64,000 nucleotides of DNA from Verrucomicrobiota bacterium (GTDB lineage: Bacteria; Verrucomicrobiota; Verrucomicrobiia; Limisphaerales; J093). Below, piece by piece: positions 39,896-49,996 of this stretch (its first letter is position 1; the number at the start of each line of letters is the position of its first letter). The position numbers and the translations under genes were made by a program. The notes beneath the pieces were generated by a model that was not told where the DNA came from, ran no database searches, and saw only the letters and a list, made by a program, of their open reading frames with translations. Location: positions 4,514-68,513 of the forward strand of contig JAOSKK010000037.1 of NCBI GenBank assembly GCA_027493615.1, given 5' to 3'.

Positions 39896-39965
39896 GTAGG
39901 CGTCGACGTGAGGAGGCGTTGTGGGCCAGGGACAATACCCTTCGCCTCCTCACGTCGGCGCCTGC
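39896..39965. repeat. Palindromic element C with paired arms (copy 3, inverted)
   Basis: GTAGGCGTCGACGTGAGGAG and CGCCTCCTCACGTCGGCGCC flank TTGTGGGCCAGGGACAATACCC, which is the reverse complement of the loops at 16637 and 18309. The element is therefore directional. It lies 69 bp after the DUF4091 stop, between convergent genes. Confidence 0.85.
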
Positions 39966-40076
39966 AGTCGGTCGCGGCAGGATCGGGTCCTGCGCCCCAG
40001 GGACAGGCGGCGTCCACGAATCCCGGCGGCCAGCCACGACCATGGATTGGTCCTTCGAGGTCAGGGTGAGGGCACG

Positions 40077-40180
40077 AAAAGCGCCGCTGAAAGACGCCGC
40101 ACTCCAGACGCGTTGCGCAGGCCGGACGCTGTGAGGGTCGCGAAGCGTCTGGAGTGCGAGCGGTTGACCGCCGCTTTGCG
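40077..40180. repeat. Dispersed palindromic element E (copy 2)
   Basis: CGCACTCCAGACGCGTTGCG and CGCGAAGCGTCTGGAGTGCG are about 25 bp apart, with outer flanks AAAGCGCCGCTGAAAG and CCGCCGCTTTGCG. It matches the copy at 13941-14046. Confidence 0.75.
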
Positions 40181-40240
40181 TAGGGGCGAGGGGTGAGGTT
40201 ATTCCTGGAACTCTCCATGAACCGCCTGACCCGTCACTTC

Positions 40241-40320
40241 CCCCATCCCCGATGTTCGTAATCGGTGGAGAATCCAAGACGGGGCGTCCCTCCGCCGATT
40301 ACGAACATCGGGGATTGGGC
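40241..40320. repeat. Dispersed palindromic element B (copy 3)
   Basis: CCCCGATGTTCGTAATCGG and CCGATTACGAACATCGGGG are perfect arms; the core is GAATCCAAGACGGGGCGTCC as in copy 2. Its left flank (CCGCCTGACCCGTCACTTCC) is the reverse complement of the right flank of copies 1 and 2, so the whole composite is inverted. Confidence 0.8.
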
Positions 40321-40343
40321 TGAGAGAGGCGCTCCCTGAACCT

Positions 40344-40412
40344 GGGGTGCGGGCTGCCAGCCTGCACCCCCGCGGTTCATGGGCGCTGGGCAGGTCCGAG
40401 AGGAACAGGACG
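40344..40412. repeat. Element A palindrome with reversed element G
   Basis: GGGGTGCGGGCTGCCAGCCT continuing to GCACCCC is a near-perfect palindrome. It is followed by GTTCATGGGCGCTGGGCAGG and TCCGAGAGGAACAGG, the reverse of element G. The 613-bp gap 39828-40440 is filled almost end to end by elements C, E, B, A and G and carries no gene. Confidence 0.65.
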
Positions 40413-40440
40413 CTTCCCACAGCGTTTCGCCCCGCAGCGC

Positions 40441-43006
40441 TCAGCGCTCGGCGTCGGCTCGAATCATGCGGATGCCAAACACCGCCCCCACCTCGTTGCC
40501 CTCGGTCGCCTGGAATCGGACGGTCACCCGCTGCTTGTCCCGGACCAGCTCCGCCGGGATCGGATACTCGACGTCAAAGAACCGCATCGGGCCGCGGCGT
40601 TCGATGCGCTGCTGACCCACCCGGACGCCGTCGACCAGGATGTCGAAGGTCCGTTCGCGCCACTCGTCCAGGTTGTACGTGACCACGAGGGCCATCGGAT
40701 GTGCCGGATCCACCGGCACATCGAACGAGAACCACTGCCGCGCCCGCCGACCGGGCCGACCCATGACGCGGTCCGGCGAAGTCTCTTCGCCCTGCATGTT
40801 GGCGTCGCGCTCCGCCTGCATCTCGCCGGGTTGCACGAAGCCCACCGTGGCCGCCTCGAGCTTCTCCTGACGCTCGCGCGCGGCGGCGATCTCCGCGGCA
40901 CGCTGCTCCCATTCCGGTGGCGTGAAGAGATCCCAATACACGGCGTAGGTCCGACGATGGAGCCGATACAACGGCTCGAACTCGACCTCGCGATCATGGC
41001 CCACGCCCACCGTCCGAAAGCTCCCCGGCCGGTCGGGAACGGGCTCGAGCCATTCTGAAACCGGTCGCTCGGCGGCCACGAAGACGGGGACCGAGTCGAA
41101 CGTCGCCGTCCGGCTCCTGCCGCGTCGGGACGCCTCCTCCGGGCCCAGGTCCCCGCGAGCACCAACGGTCCCCAGAGCAGCGCGACGCGCCGCGGGTTGT
41201 CCGGCAACGGTTCGAGTCGCAGCCGCTTCGGCAGCGTGACCGAGACGACGTCCCCGTTCTCCCACATCCGTTCCAGACGCACGAACCAACTGACCGTCGG
41301 CTCCGCCGCCGCGCGGTTGCGGGGCCGGTTGGCGTCGGCTTCCGGAGCGGCGAGTTCCACCGCCGGGACCGGGACGCCGTTCACGGTCACGGCAAATCCG
41401 GCGTCCGTCCAGAACGGCCGTCGCAAGGCCAGCGTGAACCGCTTCGGCGCAGCCAGCTTGAACTGGAGGCGGACCGATTCGCCCTCGGGAAAGTCGGTTT
41501 CCGTCGTCAACCGCACGTCCGCTTCCGCCCAGGCGGCCGTTGAAGGCGCGTAAAGGTTGACCCAGAACGTGTCGTCCGACGCGTAGTAAAGGCCGTGACC
41601 ATGCAGGGCGTGGCTTTCCAGGCTCGACCCCGTGCAGCAGGTGAAGCCGCCGTCCAGCATGTTGCGTTCGTATTCGCGCTGCACGCCACGCCCGACGGGG
41701 ACCATGTAGCAGGCCCAACCTTCCTGCGGATCCTGCGAGGCGAGGATGTGGTTGAAGAGGGCGCGTTCGTGGAAGTCGGCGTAATGCGCGTCGGGGCGCA
41801 GGGTGAACATCTGGCGGGTGAGCTTGAGCATGTTGTACACGTTGCAGGTTTCCGCCACGCGACCATCCACGCGTTCACTGAGCTGGTCTGGTTCACCGAA
41901 GTACTCGTCCTTGCCATGCCCGCCGGTGGCGTAGCTGTGGTGTTGCACAACCCGATCCCAGAAGAAACTGGCGGCATAGCCGTCACCGGGGTCGCCGACG
42001 TAGCTGAAACGGGCGAGAGACCCGATCAGTTTCGGGACCTGAGTATTGCCGTGTTTGCCGGCGAGGTTGTCCTGGTGGCGTTTGAGAGGCTCGGTGAAGG
42101 CGTGGTGCTCGAACCGATAGGAGAGCTGCAGCCAGCGGAGATCGCCGGTGTCAGCGTAGAGGTCGGCGAAGATCTCGTTCATGCCGCCAAACTCGGTGTT
42201 CAGCATGCGCTGGACCTGGGTGTCGGTCATGCGCCCGACGATACTCTCCGCCCAGGCGGCGAACTTGCGTTCCAGCTCGAGCGCCGTGGCGTTCCCGGTG
42301 TACCGCCAGGCGTCACGCAACCCGGCGTAGGTCTTGTGCAGCGTGTACCACGGCGACCACATCCCGTTCAGATCGAACCCGCCGGAGCGAATGTCGCCTC
42401 CCGCCACCTGCTCGAAAAGTTCTGCGGCGTCGGTGCCCTGGTTGTCGGTGAGGGCGCCGAGATAACCGTTGCCCCGGTGGTCCTGAACCTCCTTGAGCTC
42501 GCGCACGAGATGGTCGACGCGCTCCCGGAACCGAGGGTCGCCGGTGGCGGCGTACATCAGACTGACCCCGGACAGGTAATGGCCCGCGAGGTGGCCGGTG
42601 AGCTGTTTGCCCTGCACCGCATCCCAGCCGCCGTAGCCTTCCGCCTTGGGGGTGAGACCGGCCCGCAGCCGGTAGCCCGCCAGCATGCGGTCGGGTTCCA
42701 GCGCGAGGAGGATGCGCGCGTTCAGATCCTGGGCGTTCTTCAGCGGCCCACCGGTCAAGCGCACCGCGCTCAGCGGGAGCCGACGCGCGGCTTCCGGGAT
42801 GACGCGCGTGATGGCCAGGCGCACCGGACCCGGGACCGCTTCAGGCGCGGCGGGCTCGAGGCGCTTGCTGACGAACCCCTGCTCCGCCGGGTCGATCCTG
42901 GTGACCGGCAGGGCTGCCGACACCAGCAGGACCGCAGTCCAAACGAACGCGAAGACCCCCGCCGCCCGACCCGCGAATCCGAAGCCCCTTCGCCAGGAAA
43001 CAGCAT
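40441..43006 (-). CDS. GH127-type beta-L-arabinofuranosidase (two frame breaks)
   Basis: 855 aa after repair. Probable start ATG 43006 (MLFPGEGASDSRVGRRG); adding a G at 42956-42960 joins it to VFAFVWTAVLLVSAALP, giving a leader with one hydrophobic segment. The alpha/alpha barrel follows: PLSAVRLTGGPLKNAQDLNA, GGWDAVQGKQLTGHLAGHYLSG, WYTLHKTYAGLRDAW, EFGGMNEIFADLYADTGD, HSYATGGHGKDEYFGEPDQL and FTCCTGSSLESHALHGHGLY. The CC pair and following Glu/His lie where GH127 has its zinc-bound catalytic cysteine. After the C run 41151-41154 the beta domains follow (WGPLVLAGDLGPEE; VPVDPAHPMALVVTYN). It removes L-arabinofuranose from arabinan or arabino-glycoproteins. Confidence 0.88.
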
Positions 43007-43013
43007 CCCCGCG

Positions 43014-43045
43014 GTAGGCGCCGACGTGAGGAGGTGTCGTGGGGG
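43014..43045. repeat. Single arm of element C
   Basis: GTAGGCGCCGACGTGAGGAG and GTGTCGTGGGGG directly upstream of the GH127 start. No matching right arm is clear. Confidence 0.5.
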
Positions 43046-43218
43046 GGCTTGAACGACCGCCCTGCACAGCCGGGCAACTGGCTCCGGCAGGATCGCCCGC
43101 CCACATGCACGGGCCTGCTCTGCGAAGTCCCAAGTCCATGGTCTGCATGGCGCGGGAAAGTACCCGGACCCACGTGGGGAGGGGAAGTGCCCAGTGGCGA
43201 TCGCCGCCTTGACAACGG

Positions 43219-43336
43219 AGCCACCACAGAGACGCGAGGGACGCAGAGGAACGAGCCAGTGCTCCCCCCCATTCACCTCCGCCCCTCTGCCCGCACCCGT
43301 TCCCTCCCCTCTGTGTCTTTCGCGCCTCTGCGGTGG
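43219..43336. repeat. Dispersed inverted repeat D (copy 1)
   Basis: GAGCCACCACAGAGACGCGA and GACGCAGAGGAACGAG are followed, after a variable C-rich middle, by CTCTGTGTCTTTCGCGCCTC and TGCGGTGGGTC. The ends are complementary, giving a hairpin of about 120 bp. Copy 2 is at 53934. With element C this fills most of 43007-43409; no gene is seen there. Confidence 0.75.
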
Positions 43337-43409
43337 GTCACAACTCGGCCTCGTGCAGGGAGGCAGAACGCCGTTGCCCGCTAATCCACGTTCTGACACG
43401 CTCCGCTCC

Positions 43410-45796
43410 ATGCGCCGAGCTGGAACCACCTTTCGCCGGGCGTGCGCCCTGGCTTTGAGCGGGCTGTGGGCAATCGCAGTCGTGGGCGGAATGCCCGCCC
43501 TGGCCCAGCCCCCCGGTTGCCGGCACCGAGCCGGTACCTGCTCAAGCCCCGTCCCTCCCTCCCGGCCGTGACCGCCGAGGAACTGGGTTTCGACGAGATC
43601 CTGTTCGTCAAACGCAAGCCCTACTCCTCCGACCACTACTACACGGACATCAACAACGGCACGAGCCCCGACCGGTTTGTACCCGAGAACGGTGTTTACC
43701 TCTACAGCCTCCGCACACAGTCCGCCCGACCCGTGGTGACCGCGGCCCAACTCCCCGGCGGCCGGGGCCTGATCGGCAAGATCAGCCTGTCCTTCGACGC
43801 CCGGAAGGTGCTGTTCGACTTTCGCGAGCATCCCAGCGCCGGTTTTCGGATCTGGGAGGTGGGCCTCGATGGCACGGGGTTGCGGCAGGTGTCGTTCGCA
43901 CCCGCCGACGAAGCCGAGAAAGCCGCACGCTGGAGCCCGGGCTGGCACACGGACGACATCCATCCCTGCTACCTGCCCGACGGCGACATCATCTTCTCGT
44001 CGACACGCAACGAGCACACGGTTCTCTGCGGCGGCTCCTCCCATCTGGTGGCGCCCGGTCTCCACCGGATGAAGCCGGACGGCACCCGGGTCGAACCGTT
44101 GACCCGCAGTCCCGTGAGCGAGTTCTGTCCCGTCATCCTCGACGACGGCCGGGTCATGTACCACCGCTGGGAATACATCGACAAGGGGGCACGGGTGGGC
44201 AAGACGATCTGGGCCATGAACCCCGACGGCTCCCGACCCCAGGAACTGTTCGGGCTCGCCGAGGATACGACCACGGTTTACATGTACCCGCAGCCCCCTG
44301 CCGGGCGGCGCGCCCCGTCTGGTGTGTGTGGAACCTGCCATTTCCCGCAGGGTGGATGTGTTGGGACAATCCTGCTCGTGGACTACGGCATGGGGGTGCG
44401 GGTGCGCGGTCCGGATCCCGACCAACCGGAGTACGTTCAAGGCGACCCACGCTATCCGGTGGTCAACCTCACGCCCCACGTGTTCATCCAGCGACGGACC
44501 GAACCCGGGTGGCACTTCCGCACGGCGTCAGGCGGGTATGTGCACGATCCCTCCGGCCGACAAGGACACCTCTACACGCATCCGTACCCGGTCAGTGATC
44601 GCCAGTTCCTGGTGTCTTACAAGGTGAACGCGGCGGACCACTATCAGCAGGTGGCCAATGCGTACGCGCTGTACCTCCTCGACACCGACGGACGCCACCG
44701 TCCGGTGTATGCCGACCCGCTCCTCTCCTGCTGGCATCCGCTACCCGTCGTGGCGCGGCCCGTTCCCCCTGCAATCGAATCCAGCCGGGACCCCCACTAT
44801 GCCGCCCGCGGTGAGGCGGTCTGTGTCGTGGCCGACGTTCATCAGGGGATGGAGGGCGTCGCCCTGGCACGGTCAAATGGATCCGCATCAACGAAGCCCT
44901 GCCGCGCTACTGGTCCACCGGCCGGCGCTGGGACCCTTCCCTGAGCAGTTCGGGATGGAAGGCAGCGCTCTGGCCGCGGGTCCAATGGGGGGTCGTGCCC
45001 GTCGAAGCCGATGGGTCGGCCCACTTCGTCGTGCCGGCCAATCGCAGCATCTTCTACCAGGCCCTCGACGAGAACTTCCGCGAAGTTCAGCGCGAGCGAA
45101 CCTATGTGAACTATGCGCCCGGCGAAATGCGCTCCTGCACCGGCTGCCACGGTTCATCCCACCGAACTCCCACCCCGGACACCCCCTTCGCTGATGGCGC
45201 TGCGGCGTGCGCCCAGCCTCCCGCAGCCCCAGCCTTGCGACCGGGTCGAGAACGGCGGCGACGGCCTCCCCGGCCAGGTCATCCACTATCCTACGGACAT
45301 TCAGCCCATCCTGGATGCCAAGTGTGTGTCCTGCCATGGTGCCGAGAAACCCGCGGGAGGCCTGCGATTGACCGGCGAGACAACGCTCTACTACAGCACC
45401 TCCTACGAGGAACTCGCGCGCAAGGAACTGGCGGGTCCCATCATCCCGGAGTTCACCTCCTTTCTCCACGGTGACCGCGGCAACTACAACGGGGCCTATT
45501 TGCCTCCCCGGAGCCTGGGTTCCCCGAAGAGCACGCTGCTCGAACTGCTCACCGTCCGCGACCATCCGAAGAACGCCCAGGACGATCACTCGGCGCTGCT
45601 GACGGAGATGGAGGTGATGGTCCTCGCGCGCTGGATCGACAGCAACTACCAGTTCTACGGCACCTACTTCGGCCGACACCACGCCCAGTGGGTGAACGCC
45701 GACCCGAACAACCCCGCCTACCAGCCCGCCGATTTTCGCCGCAAAGCCACCTTTGCCGAAGCGGTCGACTTCCTCGCCCCGGCCTGGCACCGGTGA
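43410..45796 (+). CDS. HzsA-related secreted multi-haem beta-propeller protein (frame-broken)
   Basis: About 795 aa. ATG 43410 begins a signal peptide (MRRAGTTFRRACALALSGLW...PALAQ). After a slip near the C run at 43505 comes ELGFDEILFVKRKPYSSDHYY, then propeller blades (HPSAGFRIWEVGLDGTGLRQ; DIHPCYLPDGDIIFSSTRNE; MKPDGTRVEPLTRSPVSEFC). Three CxxCH haem sites are visible: CGTCH (GVCGTCHFPQGG), CTGCH (MRSCTGCHGSSH) and CVSCH (DAKCVSCHGAEKP). Slips occur near 44863 and 45180. This architecture matches proteins called HzsA-related after the alpha subunit of anammox hydrazine synthase; true HzsB/HzsC genes are absent. A periplasmic redox role is likely, hydrazine synthesis very unlikely. The last domain resembles planctomycetal cytochrome C domains. 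Confidence 0.78.
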
Positions 45797-46083
45797 CCCA
45801 CCTGCGTTGCCTGGGGTCGCATCTTAACATTTAACATTCGCAAATCGGGACTTCCGCCGCGGCGGTCGGCGCGGCATGCTCCGCCCCAACACCGACGCTG
45901 CCGGAAAGGCCTCGCATCCGCCGCCGCGCGCGACGTCTGATCTCAAGCCGTTCATCACCTGCCACGCCATGACCACACCCTTGGTTTCTGGATCCTCACC
46001 TCAGCCTCCCCATGAACCTGTGGTGCGGGCTTCCAGCCTGCACTCCCCGCGGTTCATGGCCCCGCAGCATCGGTGCGTTGACC
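45797..46083. repeat. Intergenic stretch with repeat F and element A
   Basis: GGGGTCGCATCTTAACATTT continuing to AACATTCG at 45811-45840 is the reverse complement of the repeat at 25246. GTGCGGGCTTCCAGCCTGCA at 46023-46042 is an element A half. Its partner GGCGGGACGCCTGCACCACA lies at 46114-46133, inside the proposed coding start of the next gene. Confidence 0.6.
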
Positions 46084-48417
46084 ATGGACGCGCCGCAGCG
46101 GCGTTGGCAGGGCAGGCGGGACGCCTGCACCACACGGGTCGTGGGACCGCGGCTTCGCCTGACTGTCGGCTTCATCGTGCTGTGTGCGAGCCTCGGGCTG
46201 GGCGCCGTTCAACCGTCTTCGGCGACGCCCGCATCCACAGCCGTGGACCAGGCCCGACGCGCGTTCGCCGCGCCTCCCCAACATTACTGGCCGCGGCCGC
46301 TCTGGTTCTGGAACCACACGCGGGTCGACGCCGAGACGGTCCGGACCCAGATGCAGTTGGCCCGAGACCGCTCGAAGTACGGCGGCTTCGGCATCCTGCC
46401 CTTCGGACGGGCGTTTGCCCCGCCTTACCTGAGTGAGGAGTACTTCGCGGTGTACGGCGCGGCCCTGGAACAAGCCGAGGCCCTGGGGCTGACCCTGTCG
46501 CTCTACGACGAGTTCGGGTTCCCCAGCGGCTCGGCCGGGTCCCAGAACTCGAGCGACGTCAGCCTCTTTGCCCAACGCTGGCCTCACCTGACGATCAAGC
46601 GACTGGACAAGCACGAATGGGACGTGGTGGGACCGGGCCGGTTCCAGACGAACCTCCCTTCCGGCTCCCTGGCGGCGCTGGTAGCTCTGAACCCCACGAC
46701 CTTCGTGCGCCACGAACTCTCCGACACGGTGCGGGAGGCACGGCTCGATTGGGCGGTGCCGGAAGGGACCTGGAAGCTGATGGTCTTCGTGTGCGTCACG
46801 GACGGCGATCCCATCTGCGATTACCTGGATCCCGAAGCGGCGGACCGTTTCATCGAGATCACGCACCAGGCCTACTACGAACGCTTCACCCGGCATTTTG
46901 GCACCACCATCGACTCGACCTTCTTCGATGAACCCACGCTCTACCGGGCCCAGGGCCGGAGCTGGACCGGCCAGTTCAACCAGAAATTCGTGGCGCGACA
47001 CGGCTTCGATCCGCGGCCGTACTACCCGGCGTTGTGGCACGACATCGGCCCCCAGACGGCCGCGGCGCGGAACTACCTGTTTGGCTTCCGCACCGAGCTG
47101 TACGCGACCGGCTTCACCAAACGCATCCAGGACTGGTGCGACGCCCATCACATCACCGCCACCGGCCATCAGGACCAGGAAGAGGTGATCAACCCGGTGT
47201 CGGTCTCGGGCGACCTCATGAAGTGCTTCCAGTACCTGGCCATCCCCGGGATTGACAAGATCGGCGGCGACCGCCCGGCCGAACGGTTCTACAAGGTCGT
47301 CAGTTCCGCCGCCTACAACTACGACCGGGCGCTGGTGATGTCCGAGACTTACGGGGCCATGGGCGACCTGCCGTGGGAGGAGATCTACACCGTGGCCATG
47401 GAGCAATACACCAAGGGCATCAACCTCCTCATCCCCCACGCGGTCTGGTACGACGACACCCAGGTCACATTCAAACCCGAGCTTTCCTGGCGCGACCCGC
47501 GCTACGCCGACCGGCTGCCCGAGTTCAACACCTTCCTCGCGCGCCTGAATGTGCTGCTCCAGAACGATGCCGCCCACGTGGCTGACCTCGCCCTGCTCTA
47601 CCCCATCGCCACCCTCCAAGGCAGTCATCATCTGGACGGTCCCCTCGGCCACTACCAGGGCGGCGTGGCGGTGCCGGAGGCGGACTATGTGGACGTGGCG
47701 GAACTCCTGTCCGTCGCGCTGGGTCGCGACTTCACCTACCTCCACCCCGAAGTGCTCGATCAACGGTGCGTGGTCGAAGGCAACCGCCTGGTGCTGCCCA
47801 ACCGCCTGCATCCCGGGCGCTTTGCGGTGCTGCTCCTCCCCGGCCACAAGACGATTCACTGGAGCAGCCTGCGGAAGATCCAGGCGTTCTACGAACAGGG
47901 CGGGTGCGTCATCGCCACCGGCACGTTGCCCTCCCAGTCCGCCGAGTTCGGCCACGACGCCGAGGTGGCCCGTGTCGTCGAAGCCCTGTTCGGAACCGGG
48001 GACACCGCCGCCGAACCGGCGACGCACACGGTCCGCCGCAACGACCGGGGCGGTTGTGCGGTCCGCCTGCGCACCCTGACCGCGGCCTCGCTGAGCGGGG
48101 CTCTGGCTACCGCCGGGCTGGACTTTGATGTGACCTTTGAACCGGGCCGGACGTTGCGCTACATCCACAAACGCTGGAAGGACCGCCACGTCTTCTATTT
48201 CGCGAACCTCACCCCCGGGCTCACAGGATCCACCGTCACGCTGCGCGGCCGACACGAACTGGAGTCCTGGGATCCCCACACCGGCGCCATCGAGCCGGTC
48301 GCGGGCAACGTCGTCCGGCACGGCGACACCGACTTCACCCGGGTGGAGCTCGGCCTGCCGTACCTGAAGTCCGTGTTCCTGGTCTCGCCCGTCAGTCCGC
48401 GTCCTTCCGTCCCATGA
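46084..48417 (+). CDS. GH106-like glycosyl hydrolase
   Basis: 777 aa from ATG 46084; GTG 46141 (VGPRLRLTVGFIVLCASLGL) is an alternative, which would keep repeat A out of the gene and begin at the signal peptide. The body starts RPLWFWNHTRVDAETVRTQM, with LTLSLYDEFGFPSGSAG, TIDSTFFDEPTLYRAQGRSW (acidic catalytic region) and HHITATGHQDQEEVINPVSV; these are hallmarks of alpha-L-rhamnosidase-like GH106 and related families. A Rossmann-like domain (FAVLLLPGHKTIHWSSLRKI) and a C-terminal beta domain follow. It lacks the N-terminal galactose-binding sandwiches of larger GH106 proteins. The ATG of the SSS symporter overlaps its stop. Confidence 0.75.
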   Translation: MDAPQRRWQGRRDACTTRVVGPRLRLTVGFIVLCASLGLGAVQPSSATPASTAVDQARRAFAAPPQHYWPRPLWFWNHTRVDAETVRTQMQLARDRSKYGGFGILPFGRAFAPPYLSEEYFAVYGAALEQAEALGLTLSLYDEFGFPSGSAGSQNSSDVSLFAQRWPHLTIKRLDKHEWDVVGPGRFQTNLPSGSLAALVALNPTTFVRHELSDTVREARLDWAVPEGTWKLMVFVCVTDGDPICDYLDPEAADRFIEITHQAYYERFTRHFGTTIDSTFFDEPTLYRAQGRSWTGQFNQKFVARHGFDPRPYYPALWHDIGPQTAAARNYLFGFRTELYATGFTKRIQDWCDAHHITATGHQDQEEVINPVSVSGDLMKCFQYLAIPGIDKIGGDRPAERFYKVVSSAAYNYDRALVMSETYGAMGDLPWEEIYTVAMEQYTKGINLLIPHAVWYDDTQVTFKPELSWRDPRYADRLPEFNTFLARLNVLLQNDAAHVADLALLYPIATLQGSHHLDGPLGHYQGGVAVPEADYVDVAELLSVALGRDFTYLHPEVLDQRCVVEGNRLVLPNRLHPGRFAVLLLPGHKTIHWSSLRKIQAFYEQGGCVIATGTLPSQSAEFGHDAEVARVVEALFGTGDTAAEPATHTVRRNDRGGCAVRLRTLTAASLSGALATAGLDFDVTFEPGRTLRYIHKRWKDRHVFYFANLTPGLTGSTVTLRGRHELESWDPHTGAIEPVAGNVVRHGDTDFTRVELGLPYLKSVFLVSPVSPRPSVP

Positions 48418-49962
48418 ACTTCTCGTCGCTGGATATCCTGAGCTTCATCGGTTTCTTCGCGTTCGTGGTTGGTCTGAGCGTGTGGAAGAGCCGGCGCGCG
48501 CGTGATCACACCGAGAACTCGGCCGACTTCTTCCTCGCGGGCCGCGGACTGGCCTGGCCGCTGATTGGCATTTCCATCGTCGCGGCGAACATCTCGACCG
48601 AGCAGATGGTCGGGATGGCCGGGCAGGCGGCGGGCAAGGTCGGGCTCGCCGTCAGCGCGTGGCAACTTACCGGGTCGGTGGGGATTGTGATCATCGCCAT
48701 GACGCTGCTGCCGCGGTTTCTGCGGGCGGGGATCTACACGATGCCGGAGTTCCTGGAATACCGCTACAACGCCGCGGCGCGCACCCTGATGGCCGTCCTC
48801 ACCATCCTGATCTACACGCTGGTCGTGCTGCCTGCCGTGCTCTACTCGGGCGGCGTCACACTCCACACGCTGACCGGCCTGGACCTCACCCTGGCAGTGT
48901 GGATCATCGGCCTGATCGGCGCCGTTTATTCAACCTTCGGCGGGCTGAAGGCCATCGCCTGGGCCGATCTCGTCCAGGGCCTGGCCCTCCTGGCCGGCGG
49001 CCTGCTCGTGTTCGGCCTGGGCCTGAAGGCGGTCGGTGGCTGGGGCGCCTTCACCGCCCACAACGCGGACAAGCTCCACATGGTCCTCCCCGCAGCCAAT
49101 CCCGACCTTCCGTGGACCGGCATCGTCTCGGGCATGTGGATCGTCATCCTCTACTACTGCGGGCTGAACCAGTTCATCGTGCAGCGCAATCTGGCGGCCC
49201 GCACGCTCCGCGACGGTCAGTTGGGCATGGTCTTCGCCGGCGCCCTTTGGCTGCTGGTGCCCTTTGCCATCGTCATGCCCGGCCTGATCGCCCGGCAACT
49301 CTACCCCGATCAGCTCGCCGAACGCAGCGACGCGGCGTTCCCCACGCTCATCGCCCAACTCATCCAGCCCGGCGTGCGGGGCATCATCTGCGCCGCCATC
49401 GCCGGCGCCGTGACCAGCACGCTGGCCTCTCTCGTCAACTCGGCCTCGACCATCGCCACCATGGACGTGTACCGGCGCTGGCTCAAACCCGATGCCTCGC
49501 AGACCCGACTGGTCTGGCTCGGCCGGACGCTGACCGTGGCGTGCATGCTGGTGGGCTGTGTCATCGCCCCGGCCATCGCCGATCCCAAGTTCGAGGGGGT
49601 CTTCCAATTCATCCAAGTGTTCCAGGGCTACATCTGGCCCGGGATCGTCGCCGTGTTCCTTTTTTGGCATGCTGGTTGAGACCGCCCCCGGTTCGGCCGG
49701 CGTCGCCGGGTTGGTGGCCGGTCCGGCCATCTATCATCTGTTCCAGACCTACGCGCAGGAGCTGCACTTCCTGGTGCACGCGACCCTGACCTTCAGCCTC
49801 GTGCTGGCCGTCATGGGCTTCATCACCTTGGTCTGGCCATTGTCAGAACCCCGGCGCCTTCCTGAACGCACAGACCTCACCCTCGAGACCGCCCCCGTTG
49901 TCAAGCTCGCCGGCCTCGCCGTGATCGCAGGGGTGGCACTGTTCTTCCTTGTCTTCTGGTAA
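48414..49962 (+). CDS. Sodium:solute symporter (SSS family) (frame-broken)
   Basis: 515 aa after repair, about 13-14 transmembrane helices. MNFSSLDILSFIGFFAFVVG, ADFFLAGRGLAWPLIGISIV and AANISTEQMVGMAGQAAGKV (Na+-site region of TM1), YTMPEFLEYRYNAAARTLMA, VYSTFGGLKAIAWADLVQG (TM5-6) and TSTLASLVNSASTIATMDVY (TM8, the Ser/Thr pair of the Na2 site) identify an SGLT-like sugar or organic-acid carrier. The frame breaks at T6 49660-49665; removing one T gives FLFGMLVETAPGSAGVAGLV. ATGA overlap with the upstream glycosidase and a 34-bp gap to the downstream one place it in a sugar-uptake operon. Confidence 0.92.
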
Positions 49963-49996
49963 ACTGCCTTCCTCGCCGCTCGCCCCGCCCGATTCC

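Noticed and set aside
43410-45796. True hydrazine synthase subunit.
   Set aside because: No partner subunits or other anammox genes are present, and the phylum-level context is carbohydrate degradation; only the fold relationship is supported.
46054-48321. A 755-codon open frame on the - strand opposite the first GH106-like gene.
   Set aside because: Mirror frame of a recognised gene with no motifs of its own. Similar mirrors over argS, FIST, DUF4091 and GH127 were dropped for the same reason.
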